The notes under the pieces: model-generated
Told to the model about the DNA's origin: nothing
The model's input: the letters and a program-made list of their open reading frames with translations, nothing else
Databases searched by the model: none
Program-made: the position numbers and the translations under genes
Origin: Blepharisma stoltei
Taxonomy: Eukaryota > Ciliophora > Heterotrichea > Heterotrichida > Blepharismidae
DNA: 64,000 nucleotides
Assembly (NCBI GenBank): GCA_914767885.1
Contig: CAJZBQ010000021.1
Location: forward strand, 620,001-684,000
Direction: 5' to 3'
Shown: in pieces, positions 31,353-43,534 of the stretch
How positions within the stretch are numbered: position 1 is the first letter of the stretch
How the letters are laid out: each line of letters starts with the position of its first letter

Positions 31353-34300
31353 ATGCTGAACCCAGAAGAAGTTAACTGGAGTGAAATAGTAATTGATGGA
31401 TCTAATGGTAGACCCATAAGTATATTTCCAAACAATACAGTAATATCTGCTCGATACCATCCTTTGACCCTTGTTCCACGAAATCTTTTCGAACAGTTTC
31501 AAAGATTGCCAAACATTTGATTTTTATTAATTTCAGTTTTTCAACTCGTCAATTGAGATCTCAACCCTGTAAACTCATGGACAACTATAGCCCCACTTAC
31601 ATTTTTACTCTTTATTTCCCTTATCAAAGTAGCAAAGAATGAATATAACAGACACAAAGAAGACATTAAAATTAATTCAGTAGAATATTTATACTGAAAT
31701 GGCACAACTTTTGAAAAAATCAAATGCGGCGACCTTGAAGTTGGCATGTTTGTGCTTGTGAACGACGGTGAAACAGTACCAGCTGATATGATTTTATTAG
31801 CTTGTAGCAATGAGTCTTGCAAGGTTTATATTGATACCACAAGTGTAATAGGAAATGGGAATTTAATTGAAAGAGAAGCTTTGTCAGAAACTCAAAAATT
31901 TTTAAGCGCTGGAGTTGAGCTAGGAGCAAAACTTGAGAAAATGTATGGATCAGTTAAAGTTGAAGAAGCCAACAGTGATATTTCTAGTTTTCAAGGACTT
32001 ATGATATTAGCTGGGCATCCAAAAGGAATTGATGTTAATATTCAGCAGTTGCTAGTTAGAGGCTCAGTCTTGAAAAATACAACTTGGGCTCTTGGATTTG
32101 TAGTTTATGCTGGGGAAAACTGCAAAATACAAATGAATATACGATACCAGCTGAAAAAGACAAGCAACTTAGAGAAGCGACTGAACAAATGGGTTATATA
32201 TATATTGCTCTTTGAAATCATTTTGGTTATAATATCAATGTTTTTATACTTTTATGCCTCAGAAAGTTCATTTGGAAACTATTCAACTTAATTTTTATAT
32301 CTTGCATCTTTTGATATCCATTGCCACATCACAGATGCCCGTGATATAAGCCACTTGGTTTTGCTTGAATGGTGCCTCAGCTTCTTACCTTTGGATTTCG
32401 ACAGCTGTCCTTCCAACTCTTGAGCGAACCAACTTGCGTCTGCCAGGTACTTTAAATGTCCCAGTCTTCACCCACGTGAGGTTGGTGGCACACTTCCAAA
32501 AATTCCATTTTCTCTAAGATAGCTATCCGAAGTTCCGATTCCTTGGGCATAATATGAGAAATAAAATGGTGACGTTGACGGAAATTGGATTCCGAGGCGC
32601 ACCTCCTATGGAGCTGGTAGGACCCATTGCTGATGAAGCTGAAGATACAGGTCTCATTCCTGTCCTAAGTAGGCCTTCAGTTGTGGGTAAGCCGTGCCGA
32701 AGAGGAAGTTTTATTTCTCCCCCCGAAGGTTTTCCCTGTCCCTACCAGATGGGCTAGACAGGTTTTTCCTACCACATGGTCTTCCTTCATCGGGACCATC
32801 GGGGCACTCAGACAGAAGTGGCTCTGTCCAAAGGAGCTGATCCCTTGGACAGGTGGTTTTGACCAGAAATCAAGATGGCGTCGGGCCCTGGGAGTATGGC
32901 CACATCAGAACCCGACCTGGAGTCGTCTTTCGAGCTGAGGTGTTGAGGTCCGCTGGTTCGCCCACGTATGGCCTTTTAAAACTAACTAACTAACTACTAA
33001 CTAACTTGGGCATAATATGCTATTTTTGCTGGGAAAATTCTCTGGGCGAAGCCAAGCCTCATAATCAAAATACTAAAGAAGGATGATCTGTTTGGGATTA
33101 CAGAAAATCCGAATGAAACCATATTTTGATTATTCCTTTGAAACTACATTTTTCCTGAAGCTTTGGTTGTATTTTTAATACTCTACAGCAATATTTTTCC
33201 TATTTCATTATTTGTAGTGATGGATATTATCAGATTATTTCAATGCAAATTAATTTCATATGAATTATCTGAAAATGTTGATGTCAAATGTTCAGATGTT
33301 AACGAAAATTTAGGACAAGTAGAGTATATAATAACAGATAAAACTGGGACATTGACTGAAAATCAATTGATGCTTAAAGCATGCTTTATAGGGCTCGAAG
33401 AATATATTGATGAAGAGTATCTGTCAGATGTCATTGAAAATCGTGGATCAGCTGTTTCTGAAGAGCAAAGACTTACACATTTTAAAACTATCAATGAAAT
33501 TTCGTCCTTTACTAAACATACATATAAAGAGAGTTACGGACAAGAAATGCATGATCACGAAAACACCTTTGAAAAATTTCGGGGAATCCTTGAAAAAGAA
33601 GATTCAAGCTCTCTTAAAACTCATTTCGTTCGATGCCTTGCTATGTGCAATTCATTAACAATTCAGTGGAATAAGTATTATGGACCTTCAGCTGATGAAA
33701 TTGCATTAGCTGAAGGGGCAGTTAGACTTGGATTTATCCTGCGTAACAAACTGGACGACCAAATTGAACTAGAGGGTCCAGATGGATCTTTTATATTCAC
33801 AGTAATAGATAACTCTGAATTTGACCCAGAAACTCAAATATCAAAAATTATTGTTAAAGAAAATGGAGAAGAGAATGCTTATTTGTACATAAAAGGCTCA
33901 CAAATTGCAATGAGTGAGCATTTTGAACAGGAAACTGACCTTCTCAACACAATTAATACCCAAATTGATAGGCTAGGCAAAAGTGGTTTAAGGACTATGA
34001 TTTTAGCATATAGGAAACTTTCTCCGTCAGAACTCGCAGAATTTCAAAAAAAGGTCCAAGCTGCTAAAAACTCATTGCTTAACCAAAAATTGAGAATCGA
34101 AAATGCTTATAAAGATTTAGAAGAAAATTTGAATTTTTTACTCCCCCCCCTCCGTGAGTGAACAAAACCATTAGAAAAATCCCTATTTTTGCCCAAAAAC
34201 CCACCCTCCGTGAGTGAACAAAAATTTTTTTAATAGAAAAAATTTTTTATGGAAAAAAAAATTGATATATAAATGATAATTATTATAATGAAATCTAGAG

Positions 34301-37300
34301 CTAATTCTGTTTATTTTTAAACGAATTGCTTTTTAAAACATAAATTTTGCAAATTGAATTAATATTTTGCTTTCCAATTTTTGCGAATTAGGATTTTTTT
34401 TAAATTTCGAAAAAAAATATTTTTTATAAAATTTATATATAAAATTTTTTAAAAAAAAAAAATTAACCCCCCTCCGTGAGTGAACAAAATTTTTTTGTTC
34501 ACTCACGGAGGTGGGGGGGAGTTAGGAATCACAGGAATTGAAGATGTAGTGCTCCAAGACACAAAAGCAACAATAAATGATTTAAGAGAAGCAGGAATTA
34601 AAATCTGAATGGCAAGTGGAGATAATGAGAATTCTTGCATATCGGCTGCTAGAACTTGCCAATTAATCACGCATGAACCTATTATTAAGCTTCAAAATTT
34701 GGCAGCCGCTCATCAGGTATACAGAGCTTTGCAAAATGGGCTAGAGAATTATGTTTTTCACGGAAAACTAAGAAAAGATGAAAGGAGAGATAGCATATCA
34801 AATTATATAGTTAGTGATCACAATGGAAGAGACATAGATGACAGTTTACAAGAATCCCAACATGCAGATAAGTCGGATGCATGGCAAAGCGAAAAATTAG
34901 ATGTGCGAAATAGCAGTCAAGCATTTAAAAACAATGCTTTTAAGAAATTCACAAGAATCGGAGCTGTATATGAAGATATCGATTTAGGAAACTTTACACC
35001 AAGCCAGGTTGATTTTGTTGTATCTTGCGATAGAATGTCGTTTAGAAATGCTGTAGAAGACGATAAGGCAAGAAAATTACTTGTAGCTTTACTTTTTACA
35101 GCTAAGTTTGTCTGCTTTTCTGGGATGATGCCAAAAGATAAATCTGATGTTGTGAAGTTATTAAAAACCAGCTTTGATTTTGATCCAGTAGTGCTGGCAG
35201 TAGGTGATGGAAATAGCGATATTGCAATGCTTCAAGAAGCTGATATAGGTATAGGCATTACTGGAAAAGAAGAAAGTCAAGCTAAAAATTACGCAGAGCT
35301 TTCCATATCTCATTTTGCTTTCCTGAAAAAATTATTACTTGTACATGGGCACTGGAACTATAGCAAGATGAGCCAAGTAGTTCTGCTATTTTTATACAAA
35401 AACTTTTTAATGACTATGATTATTTTTGGATTCTTTTTAGCATCTGATTATTCAGGGTTTTCAATTTTCAATGGAGGGCTTATCGTTGGCTTCAATATCT
35501 TCTATACCATTTTGCCTATAATTTCTTTAGGAATCTTTAATCAGCGAGTTTCTTCAGAGCAAATTTTATTATGTCCTCAAATTTACTCAAAAGGGATCAA
35601 TAATGAGTTCCTTAATTGGAAAAAATTATTGTTTTATATCATTTTAGGACTTATTCATACAGCAGCTGTTTTCTTGCTTGTGGTTAGTGTTAACCTTTAT
35701 ATTGTTAAAGACTCAGGATTTACTTCAGATTTGTTTTTGCTTGAGTTCAGCCTATATCCATGTATGGTATTAACAGTATTATGCCAGATTTGAAAGGAAA
35801 CAAATGTCATAAACTGGATCACTATAACTCAATTTATTTTTTCTATCGGGCTAATGATAGGATATTTAAGCATAACAAATGCACATGATTTTACCAGTTC
35901 TCAACTTCGAGGTGCTGGAGACGAATTAAATGATTCCCAGCATTATGATTTAATTATTAAATACTAATGCTAGCCATGCTGCTAGCACAGCCACCAAAAG
36001 CATCATATAAGGGGAGTTCTTTCGGTTTGAATGAACTCCTACTAATCTAGCCATATCGATACAGTCTCCTCTTTGACTTGAGGCTTCAGTATTGAGTGGG
36101 TGGCTAATAGATTTCTGGGCCCTGCAACTGAAAGATTGAAGTAGCTTGGCTTCAAGGATTAGCTCGCTAAAGAGCTTAATTCCAAGATTAACAGATTAGA
36201 GTAGCTTGATTCCAAGAATTAGATCCTCGGAGTGCTTTCGGTTGTTAGAATGCCTTCTTTCGATAGCTACAGGAAAAAGACTTTTCCCTTAGTAGAGGCA
36301 TGTCCAAGAATTCAAATGATTACTGGACACCTCAATTTCAACCAAAGAAAAGCTGCTAAAACCTCAGACACATATCTTATGAGGTTAAGCTTGATCCTCG
36401 CCCTCTATCGCAATTAGCCTTGGAATTAAAGTCTGAACTGCTGCACCAAATAACACCTGTCACCATTTTAATGTATGAAATGATTTCCCCTGCGAATATT
36501 GCGGCGATTATTATTATTCCCCTGATTTGCTATGTAATTTCTAGTTCTTATGATTATATTCACAATTTTTTACTTCATGGAGATTTTGAAGCAAGCAGAA
36601 TAATGCCAGAAATTGGAGGCAAGTTTAATCGATTAAAAAATTACGCATCGAACCTTGAAAAAATCTATGTTGAGTCTTCGGCATGAAAAAATGAAATGGA
36701 AGTAAATGGATTTCAAATGAAAAAATATTCTATGCATTTTTATGCAGCACATATAGAAAGAAAGTATAGAGAAAGATATACAGGTGAACATTTAATGTTT
36801 TTTAGGAAAGTATTTTTCCAGATTGCGATTTTATTAGCAGCTTTTACAATCGCTGTAGGAGCTATTGGAAAAACAAGGGCAGCCTCAGCAGGGGCTATAA
36901 TAACTTTTAGCCAGCTTGTAGCTTTAGGACTTTCGTTTACTAACTTCCCTCGATCTTTGAGCGAATGATCCTATTAAAAATTTCCTAATTTAGAAACTTA
37001 ATTTCCTCGATATATATTGAAATTTTATATAACAAACAAAAAAAGTTAAAAATCTTTTCCCCGCAGCTTTTTATTTAATGACAGCAAGTCGTTCAATCAA
37101 AGATGGGTTAAGTATTTCAAACAACATTATATTATGGCTTGCTTATTTTGAATGTGCTGTGCAATTTTAGTAAAGTTCATAATGGAAATGTCGTTTCAAA
37201 TGGAATTGGCACTGATCACATGTATGCTAACAGAATTTTCATATTTTGTGTTCGATGTAAACTGAATGGCTATGACTTCCTTAAACATCATTAACGTGTT

Positions 37301-39748
37301 TCTATATATCATATCTTGTGGCGTCTCCACATATGGCTCTGGCAATTCATCAGAACATGTAGCTCTTGACATTTTGACCTATTGCACTTTAGTCCTTTCT
37401 ATTACCATCACATCATCTATTTCTTCTCGAGAAATCGAAAAATCCAAAAGAATGGAACAAAAGCTCCTTCATGATATTGAGGCTGAATTCGAAAGTAATA
37501 CCTCCATTTTAAGTCAGCTTTTGCCATCGTTTATTAGAAACCGTGTAAAAGAAGGCACAAGATATATTGCAGAAGACCAAGGAGAAGTCACAGTTGTATT
37601 TTGCGATATTTGTGATTTTGATAAAATTTGCAAAGAATATACCCCTGAAGAATTAACCTCATTCCTTGATTCATTTTTCCAAACACTTGACCAGATGTGT
37701 GAAACTAATGGAATAACGAAAATTGAGACTGTTGGGAAAACTTATATGGCTTGTGCAGGATTAAGGGATTTTGATACTGACTTAAGTGAAGAGCTGGCGA
37801 AAATTCCACACACAAGAAGGGCCATAGAGATGAGCTTAGCTATTTTGGATCTTGTACAGAATATTGAATTAAAATTTGGCGGAAAGCTACAAGTAAAAAT
37901 AGGGATCAACAGTGGAAAGGTCACTGCAGGAGTTGTAGGCCATCATAAGCCACAGTTTTCACTAGTTGGTGACACCGTTAACACAGCATCACGCATGTGC
38001 TCTACTATTGATTTACCTAACCAAATCCAAATTACGACTGAAGCTTACAATAGCCTTGGTGATACCAAAGGACTATCTTTTTTAAGAAATGAGGTAGAAG
38101 CAAAAGGCAAAGGAATAATGAAAACCTTCTTTGTTTACACAGATAAAAATAGTGAGCAATTCCTTGATTCAAACATAATGGAACCGATGAAAAGTGGCAA
38201 AAAATCATCATTTATGGTCCCTTCACTTGGAAATATAACCACAGCTGGAACTAGAAATTCTTATTCAGCAAATAATGAAGGCGAAAATTCTACGAAAAGA
38301 ACTCAAGAAACTTTTCGAGAAAAATTTGAGGTCACATTAAAATCTCAAAATGAGCAAAATAAAGCTGAAAATAGAGTAATTAATTTCAATTTTCAAGAAA
38401 CTGAGAACGAAAAAGATCTCAGGCTGGCTAAAACAAAAGAAAATGCAAGAGTGCTATTTTATGGACTTATTATTGCTTTGGTGACATATTGTTTATTATT
38501 GCTATACTATGGATTGAAATATGGATATATAAGTGGGTATGATTATAATTCTATACTTATAGGTAGAATCCTTGATGTAGCATTTTTGCTGATTTGCTTA
38601 TTGGCTCGCAAGAAATGATATAAACTTATGCCCTTTTTATATATAAACAATCCAGCCAATATTGCGCATCATATATATTTTTCTAATTTATTATTTATAA
38701 TATCATTAGCCTATTCATAATACCATGAAATAGATTTTTTCCTCTATTAATCGTCCTATGCTTGTTTTGGCTACTCATTGTAGTCATATTTAATATTAGC
38801 TATAACACTGCTGCACAAACTGACATGTCGGCATTAGAAATTATGTATCTGATTGTAATTTTATCACATGTCTCTGATGGAAATTTCATTACTCATTGCA
38901 TAGCTCTCATAGTAATTTTTTTCTCATGGCTTGGATTCGCAGTCGATAATGGTAAGGCTGAAGAATATGCTTTAAATATTGTCATTGTAGCTAGCTCAGC
39001 CTTTATTAATATAATTGCAAGCTATACAAGAGAGAAAAAGGCCAGAATAAATTTTAATCTAGCTAAAGCTGCGAACTTAGAAAACCAGAAAACTGAGCAA
39101 CTACTGTCATTCATGATGCCAAAGTTCGTCTTAGAAAAATATAAGCAATTTCGTGCGACAACTGACAGACTATTTCAAGTTACTCTGCTTTTTGCAGATA
39201 TTGTTGGTTTTACGGCCTGGAGTTCTGATAAAACTCCTATAGAGGTCGTAGAAATGCTATCCAACCTCTTCACCCGTTTTGATAAAAAATGCATAGAATT
39301 TAATGTTTATAAAGTCCACACAATTGGAGACTGCTATGTTGTTATGGGAATCACAAATGATATTCACAGAGATGTGGCTACTGAGTGCTTAAATATGCTA
39401 AAAATGGCACAAGCCATGATAAATATTATAAATCAAGTCAATGAGGAGCATAATTCTAGCTTAAATATGAGGATTGGCCTTCATACAGGAGAAGTTATAG
39501 CTGGAATTATAGGGACTACTGTTGTCAGATATGATATTTATGGTCCTGATATGCTACTGGCTAATAAAATGGAAAGTGGTGGAGAAGCAGGAAAAATCAA
39601 TGTGAGCGAGGTCACCAGAGAAATTTTAGATGCGAGAATTCCTGATAAACTGCAATATACATTCAATAGAGAAACTGTAGTAAAAAGCATTGACAGAGTA
39701 GTGAAAAGCTATTTTGTAACAACTCCAAGTGATTTATTTTTACTCTAA
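31353..39748 (+). CDS. Giant P4-ATPase / guanylyl cyclase fusion, five IESs
   Basis: Removing 32280-33015, 34139-34522, 35965-36473, 36941-37108 and 38619-38695 gives one frame of 2173 residues. The first ~1250 form a P4-ATPase (flippase-like) module: FEQFQRLPNIWF, phosphorylation motif DKTGTLTEN, KGS, GDGNSDIAMLQ and ten membrane helices. The A-domain DGET motif is replaced by VIGNGN. Six further helices precede each cyclase domain. Domain 1 (about 37560-38150) has the guanine-selecting Glu (KIET) but GKTY in place of metal-binding GDxY. Domain 2 (about 39170-39700) has both metal Asp sites (FADIVGF, IGDCY). This C2-C1 order and ATPase fusion are established for Paramecium, Tetrahymena and apicomplexan guanylyl cyclases. 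Confidence 0.92.
32280..33015 (+). mobile_element. Composite IES in the cyclase gene, 736 bp, holding a type 1 SINE
   Basis: TA 32280-32281 and TA 33016-33017; excision joins SSFGNY to AIFAGKILW. The right part, 32557-33004, is a type 1 SINE with a perfect 15-bp duplication CTTGGGCATAATATG (32542-32556, 33005-33019) and a CTAA repeat tail. The left ~260 bp is a separate GC-rich element of unknown kind. Confidence 0.8.
34139..34522 (+). mobile_element. IES/MITE, CCGTGAGTGAAC family, 384 bp, full-length
   Basis: TTACTCCCC at 34138 and GGGGAGTTAG ending 34525. Removal joins ENLNFL to GITGIEDVVLQ, the canonical P4-ATPase P-domain stretch. Confidence 0.92.
35965..36473 (-). mobile_element. IES containing a type 3 SINE-like element, 509 bp
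   Basis: TA 35965-35966 and TA 36474-36475; removal joins DLIIKY to YEMISPANIAAI in the last ATPase helices. Minus-strand 5' end CATTAAAATGGTGACAGG as in the copies at 27294 and 59186. No clean long target-site duplication is left. Confidence 0.75.
36941..37108 (+). mobile_element. IES/MITE, 168 bp, GATCTTTGAGCGAA arms
   Basis: Left end CTAACTTCCCTCGATCTTTG, right end TCGTTCAATCAAAGATGGG. Removal gives GLSFTKYFKQHY and reopens six membrane helices. Arms resemble the element at 56442-56930. Confidence 0.85.
38619..38695 (+). mobile_element. Putative short IES, 77 bp
   Basis: Frame shifts between the first cyclase domain and the second membrane block; no GT exists between about 38600 and 38750, so an intron is excluded. 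TA 38619-38620 and TA 38696-38697 match in codon phase and length, giving RKKWYNIISLFIIPW. No clear TIR. Confidence 0.55.
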
Positions 39749-39946
39749 AAATTATCTCGAGCCACGCATAAATATACATTTTACCAGAAATATATTACCA
39801 TTATCAATAAATTCATTAATAGATTTATTTTATATAGCAAATAATGCGTCTGATATAGTAAATTAGCTCAGTTTTATATATTTATGATTAATTATGAATG
39901 AATTTTCTTGATACCCTAATTAAATTTAAGAATTAAATTATCGAAA

Positions 39947-41473
39947 ATGATTTTCAGCCCTAAATCTGCTTCTAGATCCAAAAGTTTTGAAATTGACGTG
40001 TCTAAATCTCAAACTCTCAAAAAGTCGACATTAAAGACTAGAAGTATCTTTAGAGCCCAAGAATTCGATATTTTCAATCGATCGCAAGATTTGTCTCCAG
40101 ACGAGCGAGCGTATTTAAAAACTGCATTGGCTTCTCCAAAGTACGAAAAAATGCCCCAGCTGTACTCTGCTATGGAAATTTTGAAAGAACGGCTAAAAAA
40201 AGACAAAAATAACTCCCCATCCCAATCGACATCGTTTCATCGGTTTTCCCACAATTCGCCAAAAAGCGAAAAATTGGGTCCAGGATATTATGAAAAATTT
40301 GACAGTAGTTTTGGCCCATCTTATGAATTTTCTAATATTGCTAGATCTGGAGATCAAGTGAATCACAAAATATTGAGTTTTCGTTACCTTAAAAGAAGTT
40401 TAACACCTGATAGACTAGAAAGCATTCTTAAGCACACTGTTGATCTGGAAAATTATTGAAAATCAGCAAAAGAAAAGACCAAAGCTCATAATGAAAAAGT
40501 TTACTTAAAAAAGATGTGTAAGGTTGAAGGAGAAAGAAAAGAGTTTGATAAAAAAAGAAGAGAGTTACGTATCAAATATGATCAAAAATTGATAAAAATT
40601 CGAAAACTTGAAGCTATGGTGGTTAAGAAGAATTGATTGACTGTATTTAGTATATACTCGAGCTTAAACACAATTTATTACAGGATTAACAATAGAAAAA
40701 TATTAAAATCAAATTCAAAAAAATGGCTCTATTTGTTATATTATTTCTGCAAACTTTTTGGAAACATTCATAGGAAAATAAAAAAAATCAGAAAAAGGAT
40801 AGCAAATAAAGTGAAATTTATATAGGCAATCTTAGGAATAACAAAAATTACAGTAACTTGAATTTACAGGAGAAGGCAAGAATTTTTATGGTGTCTTTTT
40901 CAAATCATAGAAAGATGCAAAACAAGAAATACATTATATTTAATGATGTTTACTTGGCTGGGGAAAATATCTGAAATCCAAAGATTTTTCAAATTTTATC
41001 GCCCAATTTTGGAAGCAAGAAAAAAATGTTTAAAATTATTATGGGAAAAAGTTTGAAAAGAGCTTGAGTATGATGAATTTGTAGTTCCAAGAAGACTGAC
41101 ATCTAATAATAGAGCTGGATCTACTCAGCAAGCTATTACTCATATAGAATTTTCAATAAAAGAAAAATATATGAACGAATATCTTCACGATCGACTAAAA
41201 GTCCAAGCCAGAATGATGAGCAACTATGTTGAAATGAGTCGTAATGTCAATAAAAAATTCCGCAGACATATGGGCTTCTGACACAATGAAGCTTCAATAC
41301 AAGGGTTTGGTAGAAATTTAGTCATGGTTTCATATCCTAAGCCATATCTAAAACTCTACTCTTCAGTTGATATTTATTTGACTTACATTAAAAGAGCCAA
41401 AGCTGATTCTATGATAGCAAAAGAAATTTCTTTAAGAAAGAAAAATCCAAGGTACTTTACAGTACTTAACTAA
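39947..41473 (+). CDS. Basic coiled-coil protein with one STPGR-like motif
   Basis: 503 residues after a 15-nt intron (40811-40825). Near residue 108 KLGPGYYEKFDSSFGPSYEF resembles a single STPGR repeat; the remainder is Lys/Arg-rich helix with several TGA Trp codons (NYWKSAKEK, FWHNEAS). The charge and STPGR-like motif suggest a microtubule or basal-body protein; this is inference. Confidence 0.65.
40811..40825 (+). other. 15-nt intron
   Basis: GTGAAATTTATATAG between AAA and GCA; removes an in-frame TAG and extends the protein by 216 residues. Confidence 0.85.
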
Positions 41474-41526
41474 TATTTTAATTAGTTATTAACCATTGAT
41501 AATTATCGATTTTAAATGAGAGTATC

Positions 41527-43078
41527 TTAAATAAATAGCATTTGATAATCCGATAGCAGAGGTATACTTTGGGTCATTTTATAAATTGCTGATACTTGTA
41601 GCCCGCTTTTTAATGCGTAGTCACTTCCTGTATACCCCCACCAATCCCAACAGCCTTGAGGATTTGCTATTATATCTACCGCTACTTGAGGATAAATAAC
41701 AATTATATTATTTGCTTCAGCATATCCATTCAGCCCATTATTACTCACAAATCTGTCCCCAACCGAGTTATAATTTTGCAAGCATCCATGAATTGCGACA
41801 TGAACCAAACACTCGTTATTGATATTTTGGCATCCACTCGGTATATATATGAATCCAGTATTTTCCATCACTGCTTGGGTGATATCAACATATATGGTCT
41901 GGTCAAACTGTCTTAGATTTTCTACTAGAGGAGTAACTGCAGGTTTTATATTCCCATAAATTTGATATAGAATGTGGCCTGCTGCATCTAAATTGCAATT
42001 GTTAATAAACGGCCAGCCAAGATACACACATAGGCCTCCGTATGAATTTGTAACCCAAGAATGTTGAGCTGCGACGTTGTAAACAGAGGTTATTTTATAA
42101 GAAGGAATAAAGGATTCGTAAAATTTTTGAAGCTGCTTTACAATATGCTGGTTCACAACTGTATCTAAAAGCCCAGAAAAAATCCAAATTCCTTTTGTAT
42201 TGGCTTTCAGGTTATTATAGTCATCAATAGTGCCTTCTCTTGATTGCTCCTGGGTATATCGAATAAGTGGGCTTATATCTAGCAAATAAGGAGTTGTTGC
42301 ACATGCTGTAGATGCAATCACTAACTCCCCCCCTCTTCATCGAAAAGGTTTTATGGGAAAAAATTTGATATATAAGTGATAACTATTATCATGAAATCTC
42401 GAGCTAATTCTGTTTAATTTTAAACAAGTTGCGTTTTTAAAACATAAATTTTACAATTAAATTAAAATTTGCCTTCCAATTTTCGAGAAATGGGATTTTT
42501 TTAAAATTTCGAAAAAAAAATTTGTTTATTCATGGAGAGTGGATTTTTGGGCAAAAAATAAAGATTTTTCTAATGGTTTTGTTCACTCATGGAGGGGGGC
42601 GGAGTAAGGAGTTTTTTGCACAGTAATAAGGAGGGCCAGCAATAATCCCTGCTCCTGTACAGTCTGCTGAGTGAGCAACATGGAGTTGAACTGCCATAGC
42701 TGCACCTGAGCTCACTCCAGATACTGAAAATTGTTTTGAGTATGCTAAAGTGGAGACGAATAAGATAAGAAAAAGCTTACTTCCCACTCTCTGTGAGAGT
42801 AAAATAAATTTATTTAATAAAAAAAAAATTTATATATAAGTGATTATTATTATTATAACGAAATTTCTAGTCAATTCTGTTTAATTTTAAATAACCTTCA
42901 TTTTAAAACATAATTTTTTTACAAATTAAATTAGCATATCTTTAAAATTTTTCGAATTGTTTTTTTTAAATTTCATATAAAATTTTATCGTAATTTTATA
43001 TAATTTTTTTAAAAATAGTTACCACTTTCGTGAGCGAACAACGTTTTTTCGTTCACTCACAGAGAGGGGATTAGACAT
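41527..43078 (-). CDS. Secreted PHB-depolymerase/feruloyl-esterase-like hydrolase, two IESs
   Basis: 324 residues after removing 42778-43071 and 42322-42604. The reconstructed N-terminus MSKLFLILFVSTLAYS is a signal peptide. The nucleophile box reads VSGVSSGAAMAVQLH (GxSxG). A second HGC motif and AQHSW near the C-terminal half fit the catalytic His region. Fold is alpha/beta hydrolase, similar to extracellular PHB depolymerases and LpqC-type esterases; substrate unknown, maybe digestive. The outer IES falls between the second and third codons, so the signal peptide exists only after excision. Confidence 0.8.
42322..42604 (-). mobile_element. IES/MITE, CCGTGAGCGAAC-like, 283 bp, shortened
   Basis: CTAACTCCCCCCC at 42321 and GGGGGGCGGAGTAAGG ending 42609; core CTCGAGCTAATTCTGTTT and a GGCAAAAAATAAAGATTTTT spacer. 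Left arm largely lost. Excision joins AKNSL to VIASTACATT. Confidence 0.8.
42778..43071 (-). mobile_element. IES/MITE, diverged CCGTGAGCGAAC relative, 294 bp
   Basis: TTACTTCCCACTCTCTGTGAG on the left, a GAGCGAACAACG/CGTTCACTC hairpin and GGGGATTAG on the right. Lies between codons 2 and 3 of the esterase gene. Confidence 0.8.
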
Positions 43079-43534
43079 ATTTTACAAATCTATAAATATG
43101 TTCTAGACTAACCCAGAGCTAATCTGTAAAGAACTTGATGCTTTACCTAAATCAGAAAACATTGAAATATACAGATCTAACTAAAAGCTTAAGAGGATGA
43201 TGATCTCTTGGACTGGTTCAAGGTGTCATGGGCATCTCTCCAACAAGAAACTTAAAGATCTGAACCCCTTTCTTGGAGGAAATTAGGGTGTATCTGTTCA
43301 GATTAAATAAATTGATAAGTCATTTTCAATCTTATAAAATCTTAAGCCAATTTTGTTAGTTAATAATTTTAAAGAATTATTGATGTATCTATACTAAAAG
43401 AAATATTAATTTATTTATTTATTAAATTTAAGCTATCATTATTAGATTATTTATTTACAGCAGTTGATTAAATAAATTTAATTTATTTAAACTTTTTCAT
43501 ATTCAGAGTTTGCATATTTTATTTGTGAATAGGT
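43079..43534. other. Spacer without recognised gene
   Basis: 456 bp. 43130-43290 is more GC-rich than its surroundings and may be a degenerate retroelement, but no target-site duplication was found. Confidence 0.35.

Noticed and set aside
32554-32938. Overlapping ORFs of 67 and 85 codons in the GC-rich segment
   Set aside because: They lie within a type 1 SINE whose other copies do not keep these frames.
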